Assembly: GCA_017860345.1 (NCBI GenBank)
Contig: JAFNAV010000021.1
Location: 1 to 39,522, forward strand
Length of the DNA stretch: 39,522 bases
Source: Bacteroidota bacterium
GTDB lineage: Bacteria > Bacteroidota > Bacteroidia > Bacteroidales > Paludibacteraceae
Reading direction: 5' to 3'
Shown: piece by piece, positions 9,045 through 17,298 of the stretch
Layout: each line of letters begins with the position of its first letter
Numbering within the stretch: position 1 is the stretch's first letter
Translations under genes and position numbers: made by a program
Notes under the pieces: model-generated
What the model was told of the DNA's origin: nothing
The model's input: the letters and a program-made list of their open reading frames with translations, nothing else
The model's database searches: none

Positions 9045-11345
9045 ATGGCTAAAATAACTAAAGAGGATGCACTCTTGTACCACTCGCAGGGAAAACCCGG
9101 AAAAATAGAGGTAACACCAACAAAACCATACAGTTCGCAGCGCGATTTGTCTCTGGCTTATTCGCCGGGAGTGGCTGAGCCCTGTCTGGAAATAGAACAA
9201 AATCCGGAAGCGGCGTACGAATATACCTCGAAAGGAAATCTGGTAGCTGTAATATCAAATGGAACTGCTGTACTCGGGCTGGGCGACATAGGTGCTATGG
9301 CCGGCAAACCGGTTATGGAGGGTAAGGGATTGTTATTTAAGATTTTTGCCGGAATAGATGTGTTCGACATAGAGGTGAATGAAAAAGACCCGGAGAAATT
9401 TATACAGGTAGTAAAAGCCATTTCGCCAACCTTTGGGGGTATTAATCTTGAAGATATTAAAGCTCCGCAATGTTTTGAAATAGAAGAAAGACTTAAGGCT
9501 GAGCTTGATATTCCAATAATGCACGACGACCAGCACGGGACAGCAATTATATCATCGGCCGGATTGATTAATGCATTAGAAATAACCGGAAAAAAAATTG
9601 AAGAAGTAAAGATAGTAGTGAATGGTGCCGGGGCTGCTGCTAACTCGTGTACTCAGCTCTACATGATGCTTGGTGCTAAGCTTGAGAATATTGTAATGGT
9701 AGATTCAAAAGGGGTAATTAATAAGCAACGCACCGATTTGAACGACAGAAAGAAACCATTTGCAACCGACCGCAAAATAACCACGCTGGCCGAAGCTGTT
9801 AAAGATTCAGATGTTTTTCTGGGATTATCAGTAGCCGGCGTTTTGAGCAAAGAAATGGTACAGAGCATGAACGATAATCCTATTGTTTTTGCGTTGGCTA
9901 ATCCTAACCCTGAAATTTCGTACGAAGAGGCTATGTCGGCGCGCGAAGATATTATTTTTGCTACCGGCCGCTCTGACCATCCTAATCAAATCAACAATGT
10001 ACTGGGATTTCCATACATATTCAGAGGGGCTTTGGACGTAAGAGCCAAGTGCATTAACGAAGAAATGAAGGTAGCGGCTGTAAAAGCTATTGCTGAATTA
10101 ACTAAAAAGGCAGTGCCCGACGTTGTTAATGCTGCTTATGATATTAAACGATTGAGTTTCGGACGCGATTATATTATCCCCAAACCACTTGATCCGCGAC
10201 TACTTACCACTGTGGCTCCGGCTGTAGCCAAAGCAGCGATGGAATCGGGCGTAGCTCGTAAAAACATCACAGACTGGGAGGCGTATAACGATAAATTGCG
10301 CGAAATGATGGGGCATGACAATAAAATGCTGCGCCGTTTTTACGATACTGCCCGCTCGAATCCGAAAAGAGTGGTATTTTCGGAGTCAAACCATATCAAT
10401 ATGCTTAAGGCTGCCGAAGCAGCTTTTGCCGAAGGCATTTGCTACCCCATATTGCTTGGTAACGAGGAGAAAATAGCCAATATTGCTGCTGAAAACCACA
10501 TCGACTTAAATGGCATAGAAATTATAAACCTGCGAAACGATAGAGAAGAAGCACGCCGGATACGTTTTGCCACTAAACTTGCCGAAAAGAGGAGCAGGGA
10601 GGGGATGACATACGATGAGGCCTATGAAAAAATGTATGAACGCAACTATTTTGGGATGATGTTGGTTGAAGCTGGAGAAGCAGACGCTCTGATAACGGGA
10701 GTTTATACCAAATATACCGATTCGATTCAAGCTGCTAAAGAGGTGATAGGAATACGCGATGGCCTCAGACATATTGGTGCTATGCATATTATGAATACCA
10801 AGAAAGGTACTTTTTTTCTGGCCGATACTTTATTCAACCGTCACCCAAGTAGTGAAACTCTGATAGATATTGCTAAATTGACTCACAATACGGTTAAGTT
10901 TTTCAATCACGAACCGGTGATGGCTATGTTGTCATATTCCAATTTTGGTTCGGATAAGCAGGGAAGTCCTGCCAGTGTACATGAAGTGGTATCAACCTTG
11001 CACCAGCTCTACCCTGAGATGGTGGTAGATGGTGAAATGCAGGTTACGTTTGCGCTTAACCGCGAATTGCGCGACCAGAAATATCCATTTTCAAAGTTAG
11101 CAGGTAAGAATGTTAATACATTGATTTTTCCGAACTTAAGCTCTGCAAATACGGCTTATAAAATGCTGATAGAGATGGGGCTGGCCGAAACTATAGGCCC
11201 AATCCAAATGGGCTTGAATAAGCCAATTCATATTTTGGATGTAGAAAGCTCTGTACGCGATATTGTGAATATGACCGCGATTGCTGTACTTGATGCTTTA
11301 GTTCAGGAGCAAATTGATAGCAATAATAAACTTCAGGAGTTATAG
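9045..11345 (+). CDS. maeB: NADP-dependent malic enzyme with phosphotransacetylase-like domain
   Basis: Oxidatively decarboxylates malate to pyruvate, linking the C4-dicarboxylate pool to pyruvate. Residues 1 to about 420 are the malic enzyme: SLAYSPGVAEPCLEIE, GDIGAMAGKPVMEGKG, the metal/substrate segment MHDDQHGTAI, and the nucleotide-binding GAGAAANSC. Residues of about 430-766 are a phosphotransacetylase-like domain that in MaeB enzymes acts in allosteric control rather than catalysis. The length of 766 matches the E. coli enzyme (about 759). It is monocistronic, with its own predicted promoter and a strong downstream terminator. Confidence 0.96.
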   Translation: MAKITKEDALLYHSQGKPGKIEVTPTKPYSSQRDLSLAYSPGVAEPCLEIEQNPEAAYEYTSKGNLVAVISNGTAVLGLGDIGAMAGKPVMEGKGLLFKIFAGIDVFDIEVNEKDPEKFIQVVKAISPTFGGINLEDIKAPQCFEIEERLKAELDIPIMHDDQHGTAIISSAGLINALEITGKKIEEVKIVVNGAGAAANSCTQLYMMLGAKLENIVMVDSKGVINKQRTDLNDRKKPFATDRKITTLAEAVKDSDVFLGLSVAGVLSKEMVQSMNDNPIVFALANPNPEISYEEAMSAREDIIFATGRSDHPNQINNVLGFPYIFRGALDVRAKCINEEMKVAAVKAIAELTKKAVPDVVNAAYDIKRLSFGRDYIIPKPLDPRLLTTVAPAVAKAAMESGVARKNITDWEAYNDKLREMMGHDNKMLRRFYDTARSNPKRVVFSESNHINMLKAAEAAFAEGICYPILLGNEEKIANIAAENHIDLNGIEIINLRNDREEARRIRFATKLAEKRSREGMTYDEAYEKMYERNYFGMMLVEAGEADALITGVYTKYTDSIQAAKEVIGIRDGLRHIGAMHIMNTKKGTFFLADTLFNRHPSSETLIDIAKLTHNTVKFFNHEPVMAMLSYSNFGSDKQGSPASVHEVVSTLHQLYPEMVVDGEMQVTFALNRELRDQKYPFSKLAGKNVNTLIFPNLSSANTAYKMLIEMGLAETIGPIQMGLNKPIHILDVESSVRDIVNMTAIAVLDALVQEQIDSNNKLQEL

Positions 11346-11360
11346 TTGAATTATAAAAAA

Positions 11361-11403
11361 CCGGCGGAGCAATTTATGATAATTGCTTCGCCGGATTTTT
11401 TTT
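11361..11403. terminator. Bidirectional intrinsic terminator between maeB and purC
   Basis: CCGGCGGAGCAATT (11361-11374) pairs with AATTGCTTCGCCGG (11381-11394) with one G-U pair and a 6-base loop. It has six A residues before and eight or more T residues after, so it can stop the two convergent transcripts. Confidence 0.93.
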
Positions 11404-11422
11404 AAGGACTGCGAAAAGTTAG

Positions 11423-12370
11423 TTATATGGTTTTCAGAAACTCAGTAACGTTCTTTTCTATTCTGGCCTGGATATTATCTACATTGGCCTTATCAAAACT
11501 TTCTCCGCTGATATTCTCAAATAATTCGATATAGCGTTCGCTGATGCCTGCAACGATTTCTTCCGTCATTTCAGGTACTTTCTGACCTTCTTTGCCCTGA
11601 AACCCGTTCTCCATTAACCATTCGCGTACAAACTCCTTGGACAGCTGTTTCTGAGCTTCTCCTTTCTCGAATCTTTCTTCGTAACCTTCGGCATAGAAGT
11701 AACGTGATGAGTCCGGTGTGTGAATCTCGTCGATAAGGTAAATTTTACCATCACGGCGACCGAATTCATATTTGGTGTCCACGAGAATTAAACCTCGTTT
11801 AGCAGCTATTTCAGTACCACGCAGGAATAATTCCATGGTGTACTTCTCCAGCATGGCATATTCGTCGGCCGAAACAAGGCCTTGTTTCAGTATTTCTTCA
11901 CGTGAAATATCTTCGTCGTGCAGGCCGTATTCCGCTTTGGTAGTAGGGGTGATAATCGGTTGCGGGAAACGTTGGTTCTCGAGCATTCCGTCGGGAATCT
12001 TCACGCCGCAAATATCGCGTACGCCGCTTTTGTAGGCTCTCCAGGCACTTCCGCAAAGATAACCGCGAACAATCATTTCCACAGGATAACCTTCGCAACG
12101 AAGACCTACGGTGACCATAGGGTCAGGCGTAGCCAGTTTCCAGTTGGGAACAATGTCGGCAGTCGCATCCAGAAATTTGGCTGCAATCTGATTCAGCATT
12201 TGTCCCTTGTAAGGAATACCTTTGGGCAATACCACATCGAAAGCCGAGATACGGTCGGTAGCAATCATAACGAGTAAATCGTTTTTCACTGTATATACAT
12301 CACGTACCTTGCCGTGATATACATTTTTCTGTCCATCGAAATGGAAATCGGTGTTTGTAAGTGCGTTCAT
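11423..12370 (-). CDS. purC: Phosphoribosylaminoimidazole-succinocarboxamide synthase
   Basis: Ligates aspartate to CAIR with ATP in purine biosynthesis. The 315-residue form (about 300+, as in Bacteroidota and eukaryote-like PurC) carries GKVRDVYTV near residue 20, the [12 protein letters not shown] block near 38-49, [20 protein letters not shown], and the Asp-containing [10 protein letters not shown]. The start ATG is immediately preceded by a GC-rich REP-like repeat, which therefore forms its 5' untranslated region. The gap to phoH is only 70 bases and is almost entirely repeat, so expression may depend on readthrough from the phoH side. Confidence 0.96.
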   Translation of the reverse strand: MNALTNTDFHFDGQKNVYHGKVRDVYTVKNDLLVMIATDRISAFDVVLPKGIPYKGQMLNQIAAKFLDATADIVPNWKLATPDPMVTVGLRCEGYPVEMIVRGYLCGSAWRAYKSGVRDICGVKIPDGMLENQRFPQPIITPTTKAEYGLHDEDISREEILKQGLVSADEYAMLEKYTMELFLRGTEIAAKRGLILVDTKYEFGRRDGKIYLIDEIHTPDSSRYFYAEGYEERFEKGEAQKQLSKEFVREWLMENGFQGKEGQKVPEMTEEIVAGISERYIELFENISGESFDKANVDNIQARIEKNVTEFLKTI

Positions 12371-12405
12371 AAAGCCTCCCCAACCCCTCCAAAGGAGGGG
12401 CTTTT
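12371..12405. repeat. GC-rich REP-like palindrome directly upstream of purC
   Basis: CCCCTCC AAA GGAGGGG (12384-12400) is a perfect 7-bp hairpin inside a longer G/C-run unit ending in CTTTT. It touches the purC start codon. Similar G/C-run units occur at 12444, 19722 and 29824. Confidence 0.75.
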
Positions 12406-12440
12406 AAATTGTATTAATTTTAAATTGTTTCAATAATATA

Positions 12441-13418
12441 TCATTTCCCCCTTTTTAAGTCCCCTTGTGGGGGATTTAGGGGGCTTTGTTTCTCATACGC
12501 TTCCACAATTCGCTGAACAAGATGGTGCCGTACAATATCTTTCACATCAAATTCTATCTTAGCTATTCCTTTTACGTTTTTGAGTACCTGCAGGGCATCA
12601 ATTAAACCTGATTTTTGTTGGTATGGCAAATCAATCTGGGTCATATCGCCTGTTACAATCATTTTGGTGTTCAGTCCCATGCGGGTCAGGAACATTTTGA
12701 TTTGCGAGGTAGTGGTGTTTTGAGCTTCGTCCAGAATGACCACTGCATCGCTCAGTGTTCGTCCGCGCATAAAAGCCAGCGGAGCAATCTGTATGGTGCC
12801 GTTCTCCATATATTCCTTTAGTTTTACAGGCGTAATCATGTCCTGTAAAGCATCGTAAAGCGGTTGGAGGTACGGATCAATCTTTTCCTTCATATCGCCG
12901 GGCAGAAAACCAAGCTTTTCGCCTGCTTCCACCGCGGGACGACTGAGGATAATCTTTTTAATTTCTTTGTTTTTCAGCGAGCGAACAGCCAGCGCAATAG
13001 CGGTGTAAGTTTTACCCGATCCGGCTGGTCCGATAGCGAAAAGCAAATCGTTGGTTTCAAAATCTTTGACTAACTTTTGTTGGTTCTTGGTGCGTGCCGT
13101 AATGGATTTACCGTTTACGCCATGCAGAATCAAATGGTCGAACTTCATTTCGGCAGGTTGACTTCCACCTTTCACTATTTCAATGATATTGGTTTCGGTC
13201 AGACTGTTATTGTCGATGCAATAACGTTCCAACTTTTGAAGCTTATCAATGAACTTCTCTGTATCTTCTTCGTTTCCTGATATTTTCAATACATGCCCGC
13301 GAGCAGTGAAGCGGATATTAGGATACAAATTGCGCAAAGTATGGACATTGCTGTTGTTTACACCATAAAAAACAATGGTGTCGGTATGTTCGGAGAGTTC
13401 AAAGATTTGCTCTATCAT
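12441..13418 (-). CDS. phoH: PhoH-family ATPase
   Basis: A cytoplasmic P-loop ATPase/putative RNA helicase of the PhoH (PhoL) family, implicated in RNA metabolism; the precise role is unsettled. An N-terminal KH-like/PhoH-associated region (1 to about 110) precedes the ATPase core, with Walker A GPAGSGKT (130-137), SRPAVEAGEKLGFLPGD, Walker B VVILDEAQN, and TGDMTQIDLP. Of its 325 residues, the last 14 (SPLNPPQGDLKRGK) do not belong to the family and are the translation of a repeat at 12444-12487, which also precedes the TGA stop directly. The start lies 13 bases after a four-helix-bundle element on the same strand. Confidence 0.94.
   Translation of the reverse strand: MIEQIFELSEHTDTIVFYGVNNSNVHTLRNLYPNIRFTARGHVLKISGNEEDTEKFIDKLQKLERYCIDNNSLTETNIIEIVKGGSQPAEMKFDHLILHGVNGKSITARTKNQQKLVKDFETNDLLFAIGPAGSGKTYTAIALAVRSLKNKEIKKIILSRPAVEAGEKLGFLPGDMKEKIDPYLQPLYDALQDMITPVKLKEYMENGTIQIAPLAFMRGRTLSDAVVILDEAQNTTTSQIKMFLTRMGLNTKMIVTGDMTQIDLPYQQKSGLIDALQVLKNVKGIAKIEFDVKDIVRHHLVQRIVEAYEKQSPLNPPQGDLKRGK
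12444..12487. repeat. GC-rich REP-like repeat forming the phoH 3' end
   Basis: A unit of alternating C and G runs (CCCCC TTTTTAAG CCCC TTGT GGGGG ATTTA GGGGG). CCCC/GGGG arms can fold on either strand. It lies inside the phoH reading frame and encodes its last 14 residues. Confidence 0.75.
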
Positions 13419-13431
13419 AAATATATACAGG

Positions 13432-13469
13432 AATAAGAGGTTAGAAAGTAAGAAGTAAGTAATTTGTTA
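13432..13469. repeat. Left inverted-repeat arm of element A
   Basis: Purine-rich AATAAGAGG, then TTAGAAAGTAAGAAGTAAG, then TAATTTGTTA. It pairs with the right arm at 13852-13899 apart from a few mismatches and a 7-10 base length difference. It covers the stop codon of the four-helix-bundle gene. Confidence 0.8.
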
Positions 13470-13832
13470 TCTTTTCATATTTGCTTTACTTGCTGAAAAA
13501 ATCTTTACAAGTTCATCAATCTCATTTTTAAGATTTATAAAAGCAGATTTATCTAAAAGTTCAGCCTCTTCAATCAGTTCAAACCAAAATTGTGTTTCAT
13601 CAATCTCTTCCACTACAATACACATTTTAGAGAATCTTTCAGCATGTGACCTTCCACGGGTAAAAGCCCTGAAGTTTGCCGCCACAGAAGTTCCTGACCT
13701 CAATAGCTGTTTCCCGATTACACGTAACTCTTCTGATTGCTTACAATATTTTGCGTAAAACAAAATTATTGCCACTGCAAATTTCTTAGTTCGTTGTCGG
13801 TACTTTTCATTGTAATCCAAAACTTCTGACAT
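13467..13832 (-). CDS. Four-helix bundle protein (S23/IVS family), copy A
   Basis: 121 residues, almost entirely helical, of the four-helix-bundle family first seen as the ORF inside Leptospira 23S rRNA intervening sequences and related to the Avd accessory protein of diversity-generating retroelements. The family signature is QLLRSGTSVAANF (43-55), followed by EEIDETQFWFELI. The protein is basic at both ends, which is compatible with nucleic-acid binding. Its molecular function is not established. Copy A diverges from the canonical GANIxEA motif more than copy B does. It lies inside the inverted-repeat element between glyA and phoH on the same strand. Confidence 0.88.
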   Translation of the reverse strand: MSEVLDYNEKYRQRTKKFAVAIILFYAKYCKQSEELRVIGKQLLRSGTSVAANFRAFTRGRSHAERFSKMCIVVEEIDETQFWFELIEEAELLDKSAFINLKNEIDELVKIFSASKANMKR

Positions 13833-13851
13833 ATTCTAAAAATCATTTAGC

Positions 13852-13899
13852 TTACAAATTACTTACTTTCTTACCTCTTACTTTCTTACCTCTATTATT
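13852..13899. repeat. Right inverted-repeat arm of element A
   Basis: Read on the minus strand it contains two tandem copies of the 15-mer AGAGGTAAGAAAGTA, followed by AGTAATTTGTAA. The left arm has a shortened version. The arm ends at the glyA stop codon (13898-13900). Confidence 0.8.
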
Positions 13900-15178
13900 A
13901 GTACGCAAACAGCGGATATGCCTCCATTGTTTTATTTACTTTTTCGCGAACGGAAGCGATGACTGCTTCGTTTTCAACATTCGAAAGTACGGTTTCGATC
14001 AGTTCTGCAATCAGTTCCATCAGGTCTTCTTTTGCTCCACGGGTAGTGATAGCAGGCGTTCCGAGGCGGATACCCGAAGTCTGGAATGCTGAACGGCTAT
14101 CGAACGGCACCATGTTTTTGTTTACAGTAATATCGGCTTCTACCAATGCTTTTTCGGCCACTTTACCTGTCAGTTCAGGGAATTTAGAACGAAGATCCAC
14201 CAACATGGAGTGATTGTCGGTTCCGCCTGAAATGATAGTAAATCCACGGCTGATTAATGCATTTGCCAAAGCAGCAGCATTTTTCTGTACCTGTGCCTGA
14301 TATGCTTTGTATTCTGGTTCCAAACATTCGCCGAAAGCCACGGCTTTAGCGGCAATCACATGTTCCAGCGGGCCGCCCTGAATACCGGGGAATACGGCTG
14401 AATCCAATAAAGCCGACATCATTTTTACTTCGCCTTTAGGAGTGGTTTTTCCCCATGGGTTAGGAAAATCTTTTCCCAACAAAATGATACCACCACGAGG
14501 ACCACGAAGCGTTTTGTGGGTAGTGGAAGTGACAATGTGTGCCCATTTTACAGGATTTTCGAGCAAGCCTGCTGCAATCAGTCCGGCAGGGTGAGCCATA
14601 TCGATCATCAATAACGCGCCTACTTTATCGGCAATTTCGCGCATACGTTTGTAATCCCATTCGCGTGAATAAGCCGAGCCTCCACCTACAATGAGTTTTG
14701 GTTTTTCGCGCAAAGCCACTTCTTCCATCTGGTCGTAATCCACACGTCCGGTTTCCTGACTTACATTGTACTCGGTAGGACGGTAAAGGATACCCGAACT
14801 ATTTACAAGCGAACCGTGCGAAAGGTGACCACCGTGCGCCAGATTCAAACCAAGGAAAGTATCGCCCGGATTCAAACAAGCCAAAAATACAGCAGCATTG
14901 GCCTGAGCACCCGAGTGAGGTTGCACATTGGCCCATTCGGCTCCGAAAATTTCTTTCAGTCGGTCGATGGCGATTTGTTCGCTCTGATCCACCACTTCGC
15001 AACCACCATAATAGCGTTTGCCCGGATAACCTTCGGCATATTTATTTGTCAACACCGAACCCATCGCTTCCATTACCTGGTCGCTCACAAAGTTTTCCGA
15101 CGCAATCAATTCAATACCTTTCATCTGACGCTGTTTTTCACGTGCGATGATGTCAAAAATAATCTGGTCTCTTTTCAT
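13898..15178 (-). CDS. glyA: Serine hydroxymethyltransferase
   Basis: A PLP enzyme converting serine plus tetrahydrofolate to glycine plus methylene-tetrahydrofolate, the main one-carbon source for purine and thymidylate synthesis. The 426 residues include [10 protein letters not shown] near 23-32, [11 protein letters not shown] near 88-98, and the PLP-lysine motif [15 protein letters not shown] with Lys222. Length and motifs are standard. It follows the HU-like gene by 24 bases. The next gene downstream is a four-helix-bundle gene whose element begins at the glyA stop. Confidence 0.97.
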   Translation of the reverse strand: MKRDQIIFDIIAREKQRQMKGIELIASENFVSDQVMEAMGSVLTNKYAEGYPGKRYYGGCEVVDQSEQIAIDRLKEIFGAEWANVQPHSGAQANAAVFLACLNPGDTFLGLNLAHGGHLSHGSLVNSSGILYRPTEYNVSQETGRVDYDQMEEVALREKPKLIVGGGSAYSREWDYKRMREIADKVGALLMIDMAHPAGLIAAGLLENPVKWAHIVTSTTHKTLRGPRGGIILLGKDFPNPWGKTTPKGEVKMMSALLDSAVFPGIQGGPLEHVIAAKAVAFGECLEPEYKAYQAQVQKNAAALANALISRGFTIISGGTDNHSMLVDLRSKFPELTGKVAEKALVEADITVNKNMVPFDSRSAFQTSGIRLGTPAITTRGAKEDLMELIAELIETVLSNVENEAVIASVREKVNKTMEAYPLFAY

Positions 15179-15202
15179 TTTATCTATACTAATTATTAAT
15201 TT

Positions 15203-15583
15203 TTATTTCTCTCTTTCGAACCTGACATATTTCAGATTGCTTTTCAAATCATTCTCAGCCCGAAAGCATATTTTATTTGCTTTCACGCGGTGAGGCGTGC
15301 ATTCTTCGGGTGTATCGAAACCATCGCTCGTTGCCGAAATGCTGAACAAGCCCAAATTATCGAGCCGTACCGAGTAACCTTCCTGTAAATACTTTTCTAT
15401 CAACCCCGAAAGCCCTATAAGTGCTGAATGCACATCGCCTTCGGATAGCGAACTGATTTTGGTCAGGTCTTTTGCCAGTTGCCGGGTGGATATTTCGCCC
15501 GACCGCACAGGAACGGCATAGTATTTGGCTGTTTTTTCGCCAATTCCGCTCCGTTTTGTTTTTACTCTGTAACGAAATGACAT
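15203..15583 (-). CDS. Orphan HU-like DNA-binding protein
   Basis: 126 residues containing a divergent HU/IHF domain (about residues 25-100): STRQLAKDLTKISSLSEGDVHSALIGL for the helical dimerisation part, then YLQEGYSVRLDNLGLFSIS for the beta saddle, the latter close to the HU family pattern. The N-terminal extension RYRVKTKRSG and the C-terminal tail are typical of the Bacteroidota-specific orphan HU family (TIGR01201-like), which is distinct from housekeeping HU. Its role is probably nucleoid or local regulation. It has a predicted promoter at 15617-15624 and a cluster of palindromic sites just upstream, which it might bind. Confidence 0.85.
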   Translation of the reverse strand: MSFRYRVKTKRSGIGEKTAKYYAVPVRSGEISTRQLAKDLTKISSLSEGDVHSALIGLSGLIEKYLQEGYSVRLDNLGLFSISATSDGFDTPEECTPHRVKANKICFRAENDLKSNLKYVRFEREK

Positions 15584-15616
15584 AAAGCTAAGAATGAAAA
15601 TTATATTTCTACACTA

Positions 15617-15624
15617 CAAAATTA
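15617..15624 (-). promoter_or_regulatory. Predicted promoter -7 element of the HU-like gene
   Basis: TAATTTTG on the minus strand matches TAnnTTTG and lies 33 bases before the ATG. Upstream TTTG motifs exist, but at about 14 bases, closer than expected for -33. Confidence 0.5.
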
Positions 15625-15651
15625 CAAACTCCTGCTTACAAAATTTACTTT

Positions 15652-15730
15652 TGATGTATATCATGTTGTTCATTAGATGTACATCTAATATATGCTATGA
15701 TGTATATCTGATATTTACTCAGATGTACAA
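15652..15730. promoter_or_regulatory. Array of four GATGTAyA near-palindromic sites
   Basis: Within the 241-base gap between the CAT-like and HU-like genes. Sites: TGATGTATATCA (15652-15663); ATTAGATGTACATCTAAT (15672-15689, a perfect 18-bp palindrome); TGATGTATATCTGA (15698-15711); CAGATGTACAA (15720-15730). Centres are about 23 bases apart, close to two helical turns, so one face of the helix would be presented. They lie just upstream of the predicted HU-like promoter. The rest of the gap holds only a distant 7-bp inverted repeat (15745-15751 with 15790-15796). Confidence 0.6.
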
Positions 15731-15824
15731 CAAACAAAAATATCATCGGTATGCTTTCATAAACTGATACTAGCGTCTTTCAGAATTCGTACCGATTGTT
15801 TTATGATTTATTGCTCTAAGGCCG

Positions 15825-16451
15825 TTATGCCTGATGAAGCAATGCCTGAAATCTTTCCACAAACTTCCCTACATGAAAACCATCCAGCAATGCATGGTTG
15901 GCGTGAATATCCACCGGAAGCCACATTTTATCGCCATCGCGGGTGATTTTCCCGAAAGTGATTTTCGGTACACTCCGCGCTGCATCCCACATCCGGGCAT
16001 GATTTACCGCTGTAAAGTCGGCCCAGGGTAGGGTAGAGTAGTGGATAATGTCTTCTCTGTATTCGGAGAAACATAATCCGGTATTTGCTTTTACCCGTTC
16101 GTTCTCGAGCAGGGCGCTTTTCATAAATGCCTCAATATCTTCGTAAAACGAATAAAATCCGTATCCGAAGGTTTCATCTTCCCTGAAGATAGTGGGCCCG
16201 GCTCCAACGGATGCATAGCAATACACTTTATCATCCTCAATACGGTACCGGAATTCTTCTATTTCGTTCACCACTTTCAGCGACAAATATAAGTAATAAA
16301 GTGAAAACGGATACCCTTTTTCTTTAGCTGTTTGATAAGCCGAAGCGCACTCCACCTTTACGGTAATGCCGAAAAGCGGCTCATCGAATTGATTAAAGAA
16401 TTCAAAATGCTCCCGGCGTTTCCAGTTTTTTATGTCGATTTCATTTTTCAT
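15825..16451 (-). CDS. Type A chloramphenicol acetyltransferase-like protein
   Basis: 208 residues, the normal length for the trimeric CAT fold. The N-terminus WKRREHFEFFNQF matches the conserved CAT opening. The active-site region is HANHALLDGFHVGKF near 183-197; it keeps the catalytic His186 and the DG pair, but the first His of the usual HHxxxDG is Asn. Many chromosomal Bacteroidota members of this family lack proven chloramphenicol resistance, so the substrate is unknown. It begins 10 bases after the KilA-N gene. Confidence 0.88.
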   Translation of the reverse strand: MKNEIDIKNWKRREHFEFFNQFDEPLFGITVKVECASAYQTAKEKGYPFSLYYLYLSLKVVNEIEEFRYRIEDDKVYCYASVGAGPTIFREDETFGYGFYSFYEDIEAFMKSALLENERVKANTGLCFSEYREDIIHYSTLPWADFTAVNHARMWDAARSVPKITFGKITRDGDKMWLPVDIHANHALLDGFHVGKFVERFQALLHQA

Positions 16452-16461
16452 AAGTTAAAAA

Positions 16462-17274
16462 TTATTTCAATATTTTATTCTCATTCTTTTCCTGCAAAAC
16501 AGTCATTTGTTGAATAGCAGCTTTATTTAATCTAATGAGTCGTTCTTTTTGCTGAAGTCCATCGTTAATAAAAACAGCGTTTAAGTTTTCCATGTTCGAA
16601 AGGCAAATTAATTCGTTGATAGTTGCATAATCACGAATATTCCCTTTCAAATCCGGGTTTGCATCGCGCCATTCCTTTGCCGTTATTCCAAAAAGTGCCA
16701 TGTTCAACACATCTGCTTCGTTAGCGTAAACGTATGAAATTTGCATGGGCGTAAGTTCTTGCGGAATAAGATTTTGTTTGATAGCATCGGTGTGGATATG
16801 ATAATTGATTTTTGCCAGCTCGCGCTTTGCAGTCCATCCCAGTGCTTTCTGTTCTTCTTCCTTGAGACGTTGAAACTCTTTGACGATATATAACTCAAAT
16901 TCAACAGAAATCCAGCTTGCAAATTTGAAGGCGATGTCTTTATGAGCAAAAGTTCCACCGTAACGCCCCGATTTAGAGATTATTCCAATGGCATTGGTCG
17001 TTTCAATCCATTTTTGAGGTGAAAGTGTAAATGCATTTAAACCGGCTTCGCGTCTAAACCTCTCGAATTCGAGGGGTTTAAAATTCTGGTTATACAGATA
17101 CTCCCAAATACCAAGAAATTCAATTGTGTTTCTGTTTCGCAACCAATTAGCAATTACAGCATTTGCATCACTATTTTTATGTTTTGCAATGTCTGTAAGA
17201 GAAATGTAATCATCATCATCATCATTTATTTGAATGATTGTTACATCTGTGTTTTTTACATTGATTTTTGCCAT
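16462..17274 (-). CDS. KilA-N domain protein
   Basis: About 270 residues (275 if the upstream ATG at 17289 is used). The KilA-N domain, a DNA-binding fold first defined in phage and large DNA viruses, spans about residues 5-140: YISLTDIAKHKNSDANAVIANWLRNRNTI-like helices, an aromatic FKPLEFERF stretch, then SGRYGGTFAHKDIAFKFASW and a helical FQRLKEE segment. The C-terminal half is helical with EWRDANPDLKGNIRDYAT, a block shared by Bacteroidota chromosomal KilA-N proteins. They are commonly linked with mobile DNA; function is unknown. The shorter start is chosen because MAKINVKNTDVTII matches the usual family N-terminus. It starts 24 bases after the flavin reductase stop. Confidence 0.88.
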   Translation of the reverse strand: MAKINVKNTDVTIIQINDDDDDYISLTDIAKHKNSDANAVIANWLRNRNTIEFLGIWEYLYNQNFKPLEFERFRREAGLNAFTLSPQKWIETTNAIGIISKSGRYGGTFAHKDIAFKFASWISVEFELYIVKEFQRLKEEEQKALGWTAKRELAKINYHIHTDAIKQNLIPQELTPMQISYVYANEADVLNMALFGITAKEWRDANPDLKGNIRDYATINELICLSNMENLNAVFINDGLQQKERLIRLNKAAIQQMTVLQEKNENKILK

Positions 17275-17298
17275 GATATTATTTTTCAAGAAACAGTG

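Larger units (their letters stand above)
13432..13899 (-). mobile_element. IVS-like element A: four-helix-bundle gene flanked by inverted repeats
   Basis: About 468 bases filling the whole gap between glyA and phoH. A single S23/IVS-family ORF is enclosed by imperfect terminal inverted repeats at 13432-13469 and 13852-13899. The outer edge reaches the glyA stop codon, and the inner edge lies 13 bases before the phoH start. No transposase and no obvious target duplication are present. The design mirrors 23S rRNA intervening sequences, where the same protein family sits in the loop of a long stem. That it is mobile is inferred from this architecture and from the second, unrelated-sequence copy at 18.4 kb. 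Confidence 0.65.

Noticed and set aside
13432-13899. Diversity-generating retroelement, because the four-helix-bundle protein resembles Avd
   Set aside because: No reverse transcriptase, template repeat or variable repeat is present near either copy.
15652-15730. Iterons of a plasmid or integrative-element origin
   Set aside because: Four short palindromic repeats in a chromosomal housekeeping row with no replication initiator gene nearby; operator sites fit better.
15652-15730. CRISPR array
   Set aside because: Repeats are too short and imperfect, spacers are only about 12 bases, and there are no cas genes.
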